This document shows positions 1 through 11,459 of a stretch of 64,000 nucleotides of DNA, in pieces. The position numbers and the translations under genes were made by a program. How positions within the stretch are numbered: position 1 is the stretch's first letter; each line of letters begins with the position of its first letter. The DNA is taken from assembly GCA_021234155.1 (NCBI GenBank), contig JAJEKV010000298.1:248001-312000 (forward strand), given 5' to 3'. This DNA comes from Isoetes taiwanensis (lineage: Eukaryota; Streptophyta; Lycopodiopsida; Isoetales; Isoetaceae). Under the pieces are notes generated by a model. It was not told where the DNA came from and ran no database searches. It worked only from the letters and a program-made list of their open reading frames with translations.

Positions 1-760
1 GGGATCACCACGGCGGATAAGCGTCGCATGGGTTATCACCACGGGGGGATCCGGAGGAGGGATCACGGCGGATAGCGCCACCAGATTATCAGCCCATTAG
101 GGGTGATCCCTGAGGAGGGGATCCGTCCGGGGGTGCCGGGGATCCCGGGAGGAGGGATCACCTCTATGGATGGCGGCCCGTTATCGTGCGCGGCGGGGTG
201 ATCCCCGAGGAGGGGATCCAAGGTCGGGGTGCCGGGGATCCCTGAGGAGGGGATCACACCTATGGATAGCGGCCGTAGATTATCGGGCCCATTAGGGGTG
301 ATCCGGGAGGAGGGGATCCGCAAGCCCCGGTGCCGGGGATCCCTGAGGAGGGGATCACCTCGGCGGATAGGGTCCCGGCCGTCAATTTCTGGGTCCGGGT
401 GACACAGGGTCCGGAAGGGTCAAAATTTTTTCACTACCGGGTGATCCCTGAGGAGGGGATCCGCTGTCCGGGGGCCCTGGGATCCCTGGGAGGAGGGGAT
501 CACCTCGGCGGATAGCGCCCCACCGTTATCACTACCAGCGGGTGATCCTGAGGAGGGGGATCCTCAAGGGTGGTGCGGGGATCCTGAGGAGGATCACCTC
601 GGCGGATAGCGTCCGCCCGTTATATCAGTCATTAGGTGATCCGGAGGAGGGGATCCGTCCGGGGTGCGGGATCGGGAGGAGGGGATCACCTCGGCGGGAT
701 ATCGTCCCACTGCTAATTAACTCATCGGCCGTGGGGATCCGGGAGGAGGGGATCGTGCGT
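1..760. repeat. GC-rich minisatellite array, period about 100 bp
   Basis: The core GGTGATCC-(C/T)GAGGAGGGGATCC recurs at about 105, 196, 297, 439, 540 and 635, with spacings of 91-142 bp. Between the cores, a second block (GGATCACCTCGGCGGATAGC and variants) alternates with it. Units are imperfect. The window starts inside the array, so the left limit is unknown. Open frames across it are by-products of the repeat and show no protein family. Function unknown; it may be a satellite or an intergenic spacer repeat. Confidence 0.8.
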
Positions 761-1614
761 GGATGATCCCGGGGATCTACGAGGAGCGGGCCACGTGATT
801 GCCGCGAGGGGTTTGGATGGCGGGGGATGCAGGCCGGGTGGCGTCTGCCGTACCCTCGAACGGGGTCTCCGAGCGGACCCCGTCGAGGGAGACCCGGGAT
901 CCCGGAGGCCGGTAAATTTATCTCCGGGATCACCGAATCAAGGGTAAAAGTATCCTTAACCTCTAAGTCCTCTCACCCACGATTCACATGTGAAATGACT
1001 AATAATAAATTCTAGCTACTAATTTAAAGATGTGACTTTACAAGATACAATTCCATATTAAAGCCTATAAAAATCCAAAAGTCTAGGTCACTTTTGGGAT
1101 GTGTGGCTCAAAAAATGCCCACGTATCCTACAACATCTCCAAATAAATGATTAGATAGTTTCTTAACAAAATAAAGTAAGCAAGTTGGCAACTTGTATTT
1201 CTTTAGATTTGACCATCAAATGTACCAATTAGCATTTCCTTTTGCTAGTTGCAATTATCAAAAGGCTGACCCCATGGGGCATATCAAACTAAACATTAGC
1301 TTGGTATAACAGGCACTATTCAAGTGCTACACTTCTAGCCTCTCACAATTAACAAGGCGCAAACCTCCAATTAATTTTTAAGATCACAAGACCTATGAGG
1401 ACCAAATAGCAAAGCTTTTGGACAAACTTATGCAGCGTTTATGGGGCTATAGCCGCTTAAGGCTATAGAGAGAGCAAGTAGTATTTTCTCTTCCAGAAAC
1501 CAGCCCGGTAATAATTTCCTTCCAGAATGAGCAAATTTCATATGTCTACACCCTTTCAAGGTGGTTCTAGAAGCTATTACTGGTTTGCACCAAAAATCCG
1601 ACAGTAGTTAAATT
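761..1614. other. Intergenic, hairpin at 853-888, otherwise nothing recognised
   Basis: A strong GC-rich inverted repeat lies at the right edge of the minisatellite: arm 853-867 pairs with 875-888 with one bulged base and a loop of about 7 nt. From about 950 the composition drops abruptly to AT-rich plant intergenic sequence. I see no gene, RNA or repeat there. Confidence 0.5.
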
Positions 1615-3022
1615 TTATATGGGACTGCTAGCACCACCTATTTGAGCACAGCCAGTAGCAACCTTGATATATATAGATATATATTATATATATATAACCA
1701 CCCCGAAGGGTGGCGCATCCATCCAAGTACCAACGGCGAAAGAATATGCATCTAATCCTAAGGAAAACACCCCAAACCCCGGGTTCTACCCCCGATTCGG
1801 ACTCTGTGAGGATGGGTGGCGGCTCGGATCTCAAGAGATCGCCAGACGGTATAACCCGGCATTACCGGCATAGAACATCTGGGCTAGGGTTGTCCATTCC
1901 ATAAAGCCCCTCATGTACACTTTGCGGATCGGTCGATTCACGCTATGGTTTCGCTTATAGCCTTGGGAGACCTTGAGACTCAAGGTATCACCCTCGAGCC
2001 TACTCGGGGTTCATGATGCCCCGTCCAGATGAGGGGTCGGGGAAGTGTCCCCTTCGGGATCCAAGTGGTTCCATGGGTGAGCTAGAGAATACGTGCGCAT
2101 CGTGACCCATCATCGTGCGGACTTACTCACCCTAAATCTACTCAAAGTGCATGGTGCCCCATGCGATTATGAGACCCATGCAGGCCCCCACGTGACCCAG
2201 CCATCGAGGCCTAGCCCATTTGTAGGAGTCTCTGGGAGCCTTTTATGTTCATGCAAGATCCCCACCCCCACTTCACCAGCTGCGTCCCTTCTTTGGTGGT
2301 AAGCCATTCCATAGCATCTACTGACGGTGGTCTCTTGTACCTGGTTGCAACTAATGGGAAATACAGGGGATCAACCTAGGAGTATACTACTAACATGGCT
2401 CGGAGGTCTCTACCCCCATTAATTCCCCATTTCAGAATAATACTATGCAAAGAACTATCAATCCATCCCTTAAGAGCAAAACCAGAATCGGAGATAAAGA
2501 GAACTCACCTTTTGCAATCAAGGGTTAGTTCCTACAAGTAAAACACACAAAGAAACGAGAAGAAATAAACACTACAAGTGCCCACCGTGGGTAGCTACTC
2601 TAGAAATATCAAGCTACACTAACCACCCACCCGAGTTCTCTTTGGATCCGTTGTCATTTGGTGCTTCCATCTTCCCCGGACTTGGCGACTCTGGACCGGA
2701 CCAGTAAAGGTGTTTGGCAAGGTGGGTGCTGTTCTTTGCTCCCTCTTAATCGATTTTGGGAGTCAAGCGGGGCTAGGGGTCAAGTAGATGACCCAAATTG
2801 GAACTTCCCATGCTGGCCAATCGAAGTTAGGCGGTGTGGCCCCTAAATAGCCAATTAGTATTATTCAATTAATTGGATAATTATCCTTTAATGGTCAATT
2901 TAGCATAGCTAAATTAATCCCTTTTAGGTCAATGTCAAAATACCCCATGGTGGCGTACCTTTACTGGTGACGTGTCAGTATATTATTTATACGTATCCCG
3001 TATAAATACATGGAACGTCACA
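1615..3022 (-). mobile_element. Degenerate chromovirus-type LTR (solo or truncated)
   Basis: On the minus strand the LTR starts TGTGACGTTCCA (revcomp of 3011-3022). The adjacent block, with a paired TATAAATA-like stretch, resembles the start of the LTR at 62,094-63,560. The far end shares the ACC(T/C)CGAAGGGTGG motif (about 1698) with the LTRs at 59,821 and 62,178, roughly 80 bp inside their ends. Middle sections are similar but diverged. The left limit is an estimate by analogy. A run of TA dinucleotides lies at 1670-1697. No coding domain and no partner LTR is adjacent, so a solo LTR is the simplest reading. Confidence 0.5.
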
Positions 3023-3619
3023 CATTCGGCCTTCTAAGGCATCGATGAGATCAGCTAGGTGCTGCTGCCTAGCATAAGAACAGCAGAAAAAACAGCACGA
3101 AAATGAAAAATGGACGAAAATTTGGTAACACAAAACGGAGAATATGGAGAATATGGAGAATGGAAAGGAAACAATAGAAAATGTATGGAAAATAAGGAGG
3201 GTGCACCACTTTATACAAGAAAATAATACAAAACAATGCTTCAAGATATCTTGCATGGGGGAAGAGGTCTCTGACACCATCTTCCCAGGGCTGCCACTAC
3301 CCTTGCTCCATGTGAGATTCTAGAGCCAAGAGGAGGAGAACAAGTCCCCTCAAGATATTTATAACTTTTTTGATAAATCTTGGCCATCCACTTGGCATGA
3401 TCTTGGCACTCCTTTTTTACACCTCATCAATCCTTTGTTTTTTGTCTTCTTCTTCTCCATAACCAAATTTGTCTTTTTGTTTAACAACTAACACAACTTA
3501 ATATGGGCCCTTGGATTCTAACAACACGCACAAATGAATCTGGACCCTTGATCTTTATCCCCCCCTTTAGACCTTGATAGTGTTCTTCTATGTTGACCCC
3601 GATTTTGCCAAAAATCGGG
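3023..3619. other. Intergenic, possible second primer-binding-site-like motif
   Basis: No gene is recognised. On the minus strand, 3266-3279 reads TGGTGTCAGAGACC, close to the initiator-tRNA-Met primer-binding site of plant LTR elements. It may mark the start of the internal region of a decayed element. A short inverted repeat GCTAGG/CCTAGC lies near 3054-3073. Confidence 0.3.
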
Positions 3620-4154
3620 TCAACTGTTCTGGATCAGCATTTGGGTAGCCATACTCTTGCTATCAAGAGACTTCTCCAAATGAGACCACATCTCCTTAAA
3701 CTCGGTAAAATGGTTGATTTCATGACCAATTGTTTCTTCAACCAATATTTTGACAAGAGCACAAGCTTTTTGGTTTATCCTGCCAGCATCTACTGACTTG
3801 GTGCTGATAAAATCTTCATCAAACACCGCTCCCATGTCACTAAATATTAAATAATTCACCATGAACCTCTTCCAAGTATGGTAATTATTATTAGTGAGCT
3901 TTGCATTTTGTGAGAGCTTGAATGGATCCACGAATTTCTCCTGTTTTCAGCAGTTAAAAAGATGGTCGAGAAAATAAATTCTTCACCAAACAAAGCACCC
4001 ACCAGAAAAGTTGAATCTTGAATATTGTCGCCAAAAAAATCTTGAAAAACTCGAATCTCACACCAGAACTTGCTAGAAAATCTCTCTCCCAAAACACTTC
4101 CTTTAGGCCAAAAAGCAAGAAACTTGAGATTTTCCACCACCAAATCTCAGCCAA
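3620..4154 (-). pseudogene. Ty1/Copia gag N-terminal fragment
   Basis: The minus-strand frame 3931-3620 (103 aa) has the start of the Copia gag (UBN2/DUF4219-like) fold: KLTNNNYHTWKRFM, then a hydrophobic helix, and later EFKEMWSHLEKSLDSKSMA, the usual 'W..L...Y..KS.A' position. It ends early, without zinc knuckle, protease, integrase or RT. Upstream frames (4143-3856, 4154-3954) overlap and show no clear domain; they may be the leader. It lies just downstream of a matching LTR and primer-binding site in the same orientation, so this is the 5' end of a truncated Copia element. Family assignment is fairly sure; the fragment is not functional. Confidence 0.65.
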
Positions 4155-4222
4155 AGAACTTTTGGAAACGAATCCAATTTGGATGCTTCACCAATAGTTT
4201 GCTCCATTCTTCCCTTAAGAAA

Positions 4223-4235
4223 GCGTTTGATACCA
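4223..4235 (-). other. Primer-binding site of the Copia element
   Basis: The minus strand reads TGGTATCAAACGC, a near match to the initiator-tRNA-Met complement (TGGTATCAGAGC) used by most plant Copia elements. It abuts the inner LTR end (…CTATCA) directly, as expected. Confidence 0.7.
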
Positions 4236-4479
4236 TGATAGAACTAGTGCAAAACCAGCATAAACCCCGCAAGATCAAATCAAGAGATAGAATAGAAGAA
4301 CAAGAACAACTCTATTGAGAAAAGCAATAGAATTACGACACGGATTTAAGGTCGGTGCTTAGTGCTGACAAAGTGCTGCCGTCTGTATACTTCATCACCT
4401 GCTCAGCACCTGCGTGCTAAGTGCTGAACCACTGCTGTTTCAGCACATTATGCTTAGTCAGCATATGTATATTCCAACA
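4236..4479 (-). repeat. Copia 5' LTR, 244 bp
   Basis: On the minus strand it begins TGTTGGAATATACATATG and ends TTCTATCA, the TG…CA termini typical of Copia LTRs; the TGTTGGAAT start is very common in that superfamily. The inside is rich in CAGCAC/GTGCTG words. No partner LTR is visible at lower coordinates, so the 3' part of the element is lost. Confidence 0.7.
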
Positions 4480-5684
4480 ATTTCTCTCCACAGATGCAGG
4501 TAACCTAAATAGTATAGTTCTCACAAAAGGCATGGAATGACTAGAATTCAACAGGATTTTCTAGGCCGCTCTAACTATATGCTCATTAATATGAGCACTG
4601 TTAGAAGGTATATCCACGAACTAGACAACGTAAAACTTTCAAATCTTATCATCCTATACAAAGTATATGTCAAGCTAGCAGTCAGCCTTCGATTGCCATG
4701 ATACTTAACAAAATGGGCAGCCCTGTTCAGCAAGTTCTTGTTGTCCAATACAACAAAGTTCTTTACATCACCAGCACTAAGTCCTTCCCTTTCTCAATTA
4801 TAGACTCATTAATGTTGTGAAGATGACACACATAATGGACTATTGCCAAATTCCTTCATGCAGTAACCTACCATGCCCTTGAAGCAGTGTAGCCTATTGA
4901 TCTTCGAGACTTTACATAAGGGCACAACTCCAGGAAGTTTTGGCAGGCCAATTCATATCCTTCTTGATGGCCTCATTCATAGCCCTAGCAGACTTGTAAC
5001 AGGCTCTAAGAATAGCCTAGCAATGCAAATAATCTACAAAAATGTCTCATTAGTGTCACTGCCCCTTCTAAGCACCTTCTAACACAGAAACAAATCATAG
5101 CATCATAGAAGCTTCTGGGACATCCTGGCCTGAGAGCCCCAATGTCACACTCACGTCAATAGCTCCCCAATCCTGACCCAAACCAGGCCTTAGAGATGAA
5201 CCTCCAATTTGCTATCCCTCCATCTCTGAACTACTCAAAGATGGGGGGTAGCCCTAGCTATTCCCTTACCATTTCTTGTTGCCTTTTTCAAAGACATGCT
5301 GCCCTTAACTAAACCTACAACCTAATAGCCGGAAAGAACCTGTACCTTAGGCGCTGCCGACAAAGGAAGGAGCCAACATAACAAATGGATTTGAGATGGG
5401 TTCCTCGCTTCGCAGCAGGAAAACCAAACATGGAAATCTAACACCTGCAGGTTGCAAGAAAAGAAACTCATCTGCAGTTCGGCCATATGTAGCAATCTAC
5501 GTGCCATACCATCCTCTTCGGGCAATGATACCTCTTGTGATTCGCATAAGGCAGGTTCACCGTCAAGGATTATGGTATTAAAAAAAAGGACCAACAAATA
5601 CCTTATAAAATCGTATGTAGTAAAAATACGGTTTGTGATATCGGTCACGTTATGGTTGTGGATTTCTTTCCATCCATTAACGGT
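4480..5684. other. Intergenic flank left of the tyrosine-recombinase element
   Basis: No gene, RNA gene or repeat is recognised. A long minus-strand frame (5969-5322) runs across the retroelement boundary at 5,685 and has no recognisable domain, so it is not called. Confidence 0.4.
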
Positions 5685-5720
5685 CATTCCTAGGATGGGT
5701 CCTGATCTACACACAAGTGG
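5685..5720 (-). repeat. B2 repeat, outer (3') end of the element
   Basis: Begins CATTCCTAGGATGGGTCC on the plus strand and matches 6469-6504 over 36 bp with one mismatch. The preceding bases (…TAACGGT) are flank and differ from those preceding B1. Confidence 0.75.
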
Positions 5721-6312
5721 CCTGGTGTTCTCATTGAGCTTTGGAAAAATTTTGAGTACAAAGAGCCCCCGTAGGGTGGATGAAACAATGCTTAATACTA
5801 TATGCCCGAAATATAGACAATCCTCGAGAGCATGTAACTGGCCAAGTTCGATTTGAGTCAAGGAGTCCGCCAAAGCCGAAAAATCGCCCCCCCATCGAAA
5901 GTGCAAATTGCTTGTTGTGGAGCCGACGTGAACGTTGCCCCCCGAAGTTGAGGAGTCCGTGGATCGCATACCCTGTCACCGAAAAAGGCTAATTAGAGGG
6001 AGAGAATCTGGAAAGAGAGAACCCATTAGTCGTTAGAAGTTCCATAGTAGGCGAGGAACGATGCCACAAGAGAGAGAAAAAAACAATCTCGAAGCCACGG
6101 TGGCTACGCCGGTAGAGAAAGCTGGTCGACCAACAGGAAAACATTACTAGGGATCGGCTTTGGTTGGTACGCACGGAGGAACAACATCGCCACGCCGAGA
6201 GAAGAAGAAAAATATCTATACACATGCCCCCAAGGACCCCAACAAACCTAAGGAACCCAACCGAACAAGTGAAAACTCTCATCCAATGAAGGACAAAAAG
6301 CGGGGAAGGGCG

Positions 6313-6471
6313 GGGAAGCTAGGTAGAGGTGCAAGCGACCAAAGCAAAGCCCAAGAGAACCGATGGCCAATAATGTGGAAAACCGATCTATAAGTAGGAG
6401 GGCGAGGAGATGGGGGGCGTCCCCATCCAGGAATGACGGTTCTATTGCTATCGCGAATAGAACCGTGGCAT
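6313..6471 (-). repeat. A2 repeat (internal copy of the left terminal repeat)
   Basis: About 159 bp, nearly identical to 13,335-13,492, from GGGAAGCTAGGTAGAGGTGC through the palindrome to GTGGCAT. It abuts B1 with the CAT triplet shared. Confidence 0.8.
6436..6466. promoter_or_regulatory. Recombination-site-like palindrome in A2
   Basis: Arm ACGGTTCTATTG, short spacer, arm (G)AATAGAACCGT. It is one base longer than the perfect 12-6-12 version in unit 3 (43,585-43,614). It ends 2 bp before the shared CAT. The geometry resembles binding sites of tyrosine recombinases (paired arms of 11-13 bp around a 6-8-bp spacer); a transcript hairpin is the alternative. Confidence 0.5.
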
Positions 6472-6504
6472 TCCTAGGATGGGTCCCGATCTACACACAA
6501 GTGG
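6469..6504 (-). repeat. B1 repeat, joined to A2
   Basis: 36-bp match to B2 at 5685-5720. The CAT at 6469-6471 belongs to both A2 and B1, giving GTGGCATTCCTAGG, the junction expected in a circular intermediate. Confidence 0.75.
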
Positions 6505-6539
6505 TCGAAAAGAAGAGGAACCTACCTCAAAGACCCGGA

Positions 6540-7253
6540 TGGCGAATTGAGGAGGCTCCCTGAATATCGGGTAGAATGTAGCGTGAGTGGGAAGCGAGCC
6601 AACGCCCATGAGAGCGGACAATGTCGAAGGGATGACGTGGCAGAATTTTGTGGTGGCACCGCAGCCCTACGGCCGCATGGGTGCCAAAATTGCTGAGGCT
6701 CCAAACCGATAAGACGCAGAGGGCCTCAAACCACCAAGAACGGCAAAGCAAAGATAAGACAAAGGGCGTGGAGGGACAAGGATGAGCGAAAAGAGAGGAC
6801 CTCCCCGAGGTGGGTCGAGAAAGCTAAAACAAAGAAGCGGACAATAGACGTTTGCAATAACATGACCGGGCAAAAGGGAAAGAATGTGCGGGCTATGAGG
6901 ACCTCCTGGCCAGCGGCAGACTGGTCGCACTTAGACTTGCGGATATGCAACTGGACGTAGTCGGGGGAAAAAGACAGGTCGCGCCAATTCAAGTGCAGTG
7001 CCTCAGAGATGCGGAGAAAACCAGCAAAGCGGATAGTGACAAGGCATGCTTTCATAAGGCTGCGCCAATCGGCTCTTGCGGGGGCGAGAAGGGAGATGAC
7101 CTGGCGGACGTGAGATGCGGTAAGAGGTAAATGCCGCCGTGAAGAAGTGTGGGTACGAGGAGCAGCTTGGCGGACCAAAGCAGGAAGGGGGGCCGAACAA
7201 GGAGACGGGAGGTTGACCAAGCTATGAAAGAAGGTAATTGGCGGCGAGCGCAA
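6540..7253 (-). pseudogene. Tyrosine recombinase (YR) of the retroelement, frameshifted
   Basis: Encodes the site-specific recombinase that would integrate the circular cDNA without duplicating the target. In frame 7253-6726, residues 70-95 read …TIRFAGFLRISEALHLNWRD, the box containing the first catalytic Arg (R81, near 7013). The second half is in another frame (6751-6527): FGTH (His near 6679), then SHGRW (His/Trp box near 6610) and SRYI with the nucleophilic Tyr near 6580. The HxxR Arg appears in the overlapping frame as GRRAA, so one base has been lost there. The order R…H.R…H/W…Y matches DIRS/Ngaro YRs. The N-terminal arm-binding region probably extends up to about 8,050. Not functional as written; truncated away in units 2 and 3. 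Confidence 0.8.
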
Positions 7254-8072
7254 TCCCTATAGAAGTAGGACTAACGATGGGTGGAAATCAAGGAGGAAAA
7301 GAATGCAAAGAACATGCAAAGAGGAAGGAGCAAGGACGAAGTCGCCGGAGAATGACACCAACGACGAAATTGTAGCCGGCGGAAGAATAAGCGAAAGCAA
7401 GGTCGAGGGTACGAGTGGAGTGGAGGACGATGCCATAGCCGAGGCAAAGAAGGGCAAAGAGGGACCGGTCGAAAAAGGCAAGATATCTGGAACAAGGGAT
7501 AAACAAGTGTTAATATCGCCTAACAAAAATAGGATAACATCACCATGTACTACTCTAAGCCATACCAAACCCGACCAACAACCCGGAAGCCAAACACAAG
7601 TTTAACAAACAATCAAGAACAACCTTATATTACGATAAAGATAAAACTCAGAGAAGAATCACGCCGGACCGTAAGAACGAGCGGCGGAGAAAAGACAATT
7701 TTAAGTATCGAAAAATCACAACGTAAGGCAAACAAAGCCGTGATGACGACGACGGAAACAAGGCGGAAGAAGGTGATGGGGAGTAAGGCATGGGAAAATT
7801 CATGAAAGAAAACTGCGTCTCGAACAAAAGATTGCCAAGTGGAGGAGTCAACAGCAAGCGCTGGCCACCAAGGGCGTAAGGCCATGAGAAAACAAGAAGT
7901 GTAAGGCGAAAGCCCGCGAAATGCGAAAGCATGATGCAAAACCCGGGAACCAAGGAAGGTGGAGGAAAGCAGAAGTTGTTGAACAAATGCCACTATAAGA
8001 AAGCGTCGCTGTGTGCGATCCGACGAGGGTAATAATCCTTGGTGTGCAAAAAACCGGGAGGGTGTTGGAAGG

Positions 8073-8840
8073 GCTAGCAAGCGATCCACATGATGAGGTC
8101 CCCAACGCCATCCAAGAGGCAAAAACTGAAGGAGACAGAGAGAAAATTGGCCAAAGGCCCGGATCTTGGAAAGATAATCAGCCCACTCATTCTCCAAGCG
8201 TGGAACCCAAACCGGATCCAATCAATATGGTGCCGATAGCAAAAAATTAGTACTTCCAAAAGAAAAATGAAGAATGTGAGATCGCGAACCGCCATTCCGC
8301 AATAAAAAGAACACATTCTCGATTGTCCCACGAAGCTATCACCCGTGAGTTAGTTAGCAACGACACACCGGGCCGGGATCTCGGAAAAGAGCAAAAAGTT
8401 CACGCCAAGTGGATGATTGGAGGCGGGCATCCGCCGAGAAGTCCCCGAAAAAGAAAGAAGTTCGTAACCCGACATGAAAGCCAACCACCCCATCCCTCAT
8501 CATCGGCATCAAAACCCAAGGTAGACCCGACCACGTATAGCGGCCACAAAGGGGCTCGCCGAACCGATAAATCGGGGTTTGCCAAAGCTGGACCTCCCCG
8601 CTTTGCAAGGGGAGATAGTAGAAGGGGTATCCCAAAGGTCGGCCGACGCAGATCAGCATGAAGGCCACAAGATAAGGCAAAGACAAAGATGACCCAAGAC
8701 CAAGCGTAGGGATTGGATAAAGCCAAGGAAACGCAATCAGCAGGAGTGACATTTTGGGAAGATATGAGAGAAGAGCACTGAGACGTAACCCGTTCCTTCT
8801 TAGCCCGAAATAATGAAAGAAAACCCTCATGAGCATCCAC
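8073..8840 (-). pseudogene. RNase H and connector to the recombinase
   Basis: Frames 8836-8354 and 8969-8400 contain LGFDADDEGWGGW, the first catalytic Asp region of DIRS/Ngaro RNase H. Frame 8221-7625 contains WVPRLENEWADYLSK, the terminal 'WxPR..N..AD.LS' box of the same domain. This is followed, with shifts of frame, by WGPHHVDR and LASPSNTLPVFCTPR, the conserved 'fgph.vD.FAS..N..lp.f' connector found between RNase H and YR in these elements. At least three frame changes separate the motifs. The domain would degrade the RNA template during cDNA synthesis. Confidence 0.75.
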
Positions 8841-8970
8841 TATGAAACCTAAGAAGATTGTGCGATGGGGAGAGACGAAAACCGACACTTCTTCCAAGCT
8901 AGGAGAAAACCGCCCGCCAGAAGTCCGAAATGACGCGAATCTGCAGAAACTTCGGGACGGATGGGGCACA

Positions 8971-9440
8971 AGAATAGAATATCATCAACGAGGGTAGGCA
9001 ACGGATGCCCCCGACCTCGCCAAAACCGAACTATCCGTCCGACTAATTTGGTAAAGACAAAAGGGGCTGAAGCTAGACCAAAGGGGAGGACATTAAAGAC
9101 ATAGAACCACCATCAAGACCAAAACCCAAGAAAGTGCGATGAGGAGGCCGATCGCGGACATGGTGATAGCCGGATTTGAGGTCGACAAAGAAAGAGAAAG
9201 TCGCTGGGCAAACTCAAATGTGACAATAGTTCGAGGGACTCATACCGAAAAGGAGGGATAGTCAAGAAGGAGTTCGATAAGCGCAGATCCAAGATGACGC
9301 TAAATTTGTTTAGGCCTTTGGGGACGACCCCAAGGGGGAACGTAAGAAAGGACAGAGGAGGCGGGGAAGCGCACCCGTGGCGCAAGAGATCGGCTATAGC
9401 AGAAAGTGAGCAAAGTCTAGGTGGGGCATTAACGGACGAA
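8971..9440 (-). pseudogene. Reverse transcriptase of the YR retroelement
   Basis: In frame 10000-9113, residues about 220-260 read PLGVVPKGLNKFSVILDLRLSNSF…FRYESLELL, RT motifs 1 and 2 (VPK.…R.I.DLR.LN). After a frame change the minus strand gives LPFGLASAPFVFTKLV and then VDDILF at about 8,975-8,995 (YVDDILF in unit 2), the catalytic box. The pattern is closest to DIRS/Ngaro RTs rather than to Copia, Gypsy or LINE enzymes. Upstream residues of frame 10000-9113 show no other domain. Frameshifts make it non-functional as written. Confidence 0.8.
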
Positions 9441-10000
9441 AGTGGTTTGAGGCGGCGAAAAGCAACAGCATCGGACACGTGGATGACCAAGGAAGGCGAT
9501 AACCAAATCAGATCCAACTCAACACTGCTGTGAGGAGCAAATGGATTGCCAAAAAGGAAGGGACGATGGAGGCGGTCCAGACTATAGTACTTGCCAGGCC
9601 AAATCATCCACCGGGAGGGTCGATGCCAAGATGAGGGATGACCGATGTGAACGGAGCACACATTCAAAAGAGGCCACAAACCGTAAGTAAACAACCTAGC
9701 AACAAATGGAAAAACATCAAACCAAGTAGGCAACGGGATCCATGTAGCACCATGCAAGCCTATAACCCCCTTGACGCCGAAGTTAAACCAACACAAGCTC
9801 AAACCTAAAACCTCGCAGTAAAAAAATATAACCCACATGCAACCTTTAACCCGGTGGAGAAAAATTCCACTAATACTAGAAAACTTTCGAGGCAAGCACA
9901 ACACATACTTAAACAACATTTCAAACCGCATGCCCCAATAATGGGGAAGGTACCGCCCCCAATTCATCCAACACCACCCCAACAATGATCCGACTATCAC

Positions 10001-11219
10001 TTAACACGCTAAAAACCATAAAATAATGGTAACCAACAAACTCAAACCTAAGAACAACAAACGTGAGCTAACAAAGAATGGGACGAGCCAACAACATTCA
10101 ATGAATACCATACATAATAGTGTTGCTTTAACCTCCAAACCAGAAAAATCAGGGGGGGAACATGAATCATGGACCGGGTCGAGGAAAAATGGAGTCTGGG
10201 CCGCACCAAAGGACCGGGGTGGAATCAAAAGTGGCAGAGGAGTGCTAGGAGATCCGGCATTAGCGCGAGCATGGCAAGTTTCAATACGATGGCCAAGACG
10301 ACCACAAAAAGTACAAAAAGGACGAGAACCGGATCTAGATGAAGAGAACTGGGACGGAGGCGCAGCAGAGAAGGAAGAGCCAGTGGAGGGAGCAGAGGGT
10401 TTTGAAGCAGAGGGGCGCCGATCACGGTGCATTTGCCGAGCTAGCTTCAATTTCCTGGAATCATCAGCAGATAAAGCGGGGCCCGCATGGTCATCAAAAT
10501 CCAAGGCGACATCATAGCCTTCGCGATCAGCAATAATCAAAAACTTCATCCTCTGCAGAGTGGCAGCCTTACCTTCCTCAATAATCAAGAATCGACGCAC
10601 CCGAGGGGACAAAGCCGCCAAATCGGGCATGAAGCTCCCTAATCTTGACTCCGCGGGCACAAAGGAACTCATATTGGTGGCGCTGACGATTCCCTCTTAA
10701 AGTTGGGGAACGTAATCGAGACGCCTCGCTCAACCTCCGGGCGAAGCACTTCAACCGCCATGCACGTAAGCGCCGGCAAGTGAAGACCGAAGGCTCAGAC
10801 TGCGCTTATCCGTGAGTCGGAGGGTTCCAGCAGCCTCGAGGCACCATATCCAAAGATGGAGAAGGAATGGATGGGCCCGCGGCCGGCTAAGGAATGGTTA
10901 AGCCCTATAGAAGGACTCACCGGGGCCGTGAGAAAAACCGGGGCGGAACCGGGGCAAAAGAAACGTAAGAGACAACCCGAGATGGACCTACCAACCCAAG
11001 TGAGAAGTCATGCTCGTGCATCCGGACAGAGGGATCGCGGGCATGGCAAAGTTCAACGTAGCGGCCAGAGGAGGTATGGAGGGCACCCAGTGCAATAGAA
11101 ATCGCAATGGCGCGCGGCACGCCGGACAAAGTGGGTAGAAGGGGCGGCATCGATAGTAACCCCGCTACCGTCGCTCGTAAAGAAGCCCGAGATGTGCCGG
11201 GAGAGCTCGACCGCCATGC
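10001..11219 (-). pseudogene. Gag-like protein with CCHC zinc knuckle
   Basis: The clearest part is frame 10672-10001 (223 aa): an acidic/hydrophobic start, a basic segment RKLKLARQMHRDRRPSASK (residues 73-91), a Ser/Pro-rich linker, then CTFCGRLGHRIETC at residues 120-133 (C-X2-C-X4-H-X4-C). This is a nucleic-acid-binding knuckle. The probable true start is a minus-strand ATG near 11,217 (MAVELSRHISGFF…), with two or three frame changes before the 10,672 frame. It lies immediately upstream of RT, the usual gag position. It would package the element RNA. Confidence 0.7.
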
Positions 11220-11459
11220 TTTGAAAAAGTCTAGTAACAAACAAGTCGCGACGATTAGAACGAGACAAACAACAAACGATATAAAAGACATACAACGCAT
11301 GGGGAGAGAAAATAAAAAGGATGGACGATGCACCGGAACCATAACAACACAAACGTAGATATCGCCACAAACACACCGGGGAAAGACAACTAATGACCAC
11401 GAGACAAAACCTTAGCCTTAAAAAAATGCAAGGGAAAATATAGTCGAGGTGACCCTAGA

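Noticed and set aside
63-933. Several open frames with Gly/Pro/Ile-rich repeats
   Set aside because: They are translations of the GC-rich minisatellite in many frames and both strands.
5322-5969. 215-codon minus-strand frame
   Set aside because: It crosses the retroelement boundary at 5,685, has no recognisable domain, and no sign of coding constraint.
9294-10517. Plus-strand frames through RT and gag (for example 10,026-10,517)
   Set aside because: Antisense shadows; the motifs (VPK, VDD, zinc knuckle) lie on the minus strand.
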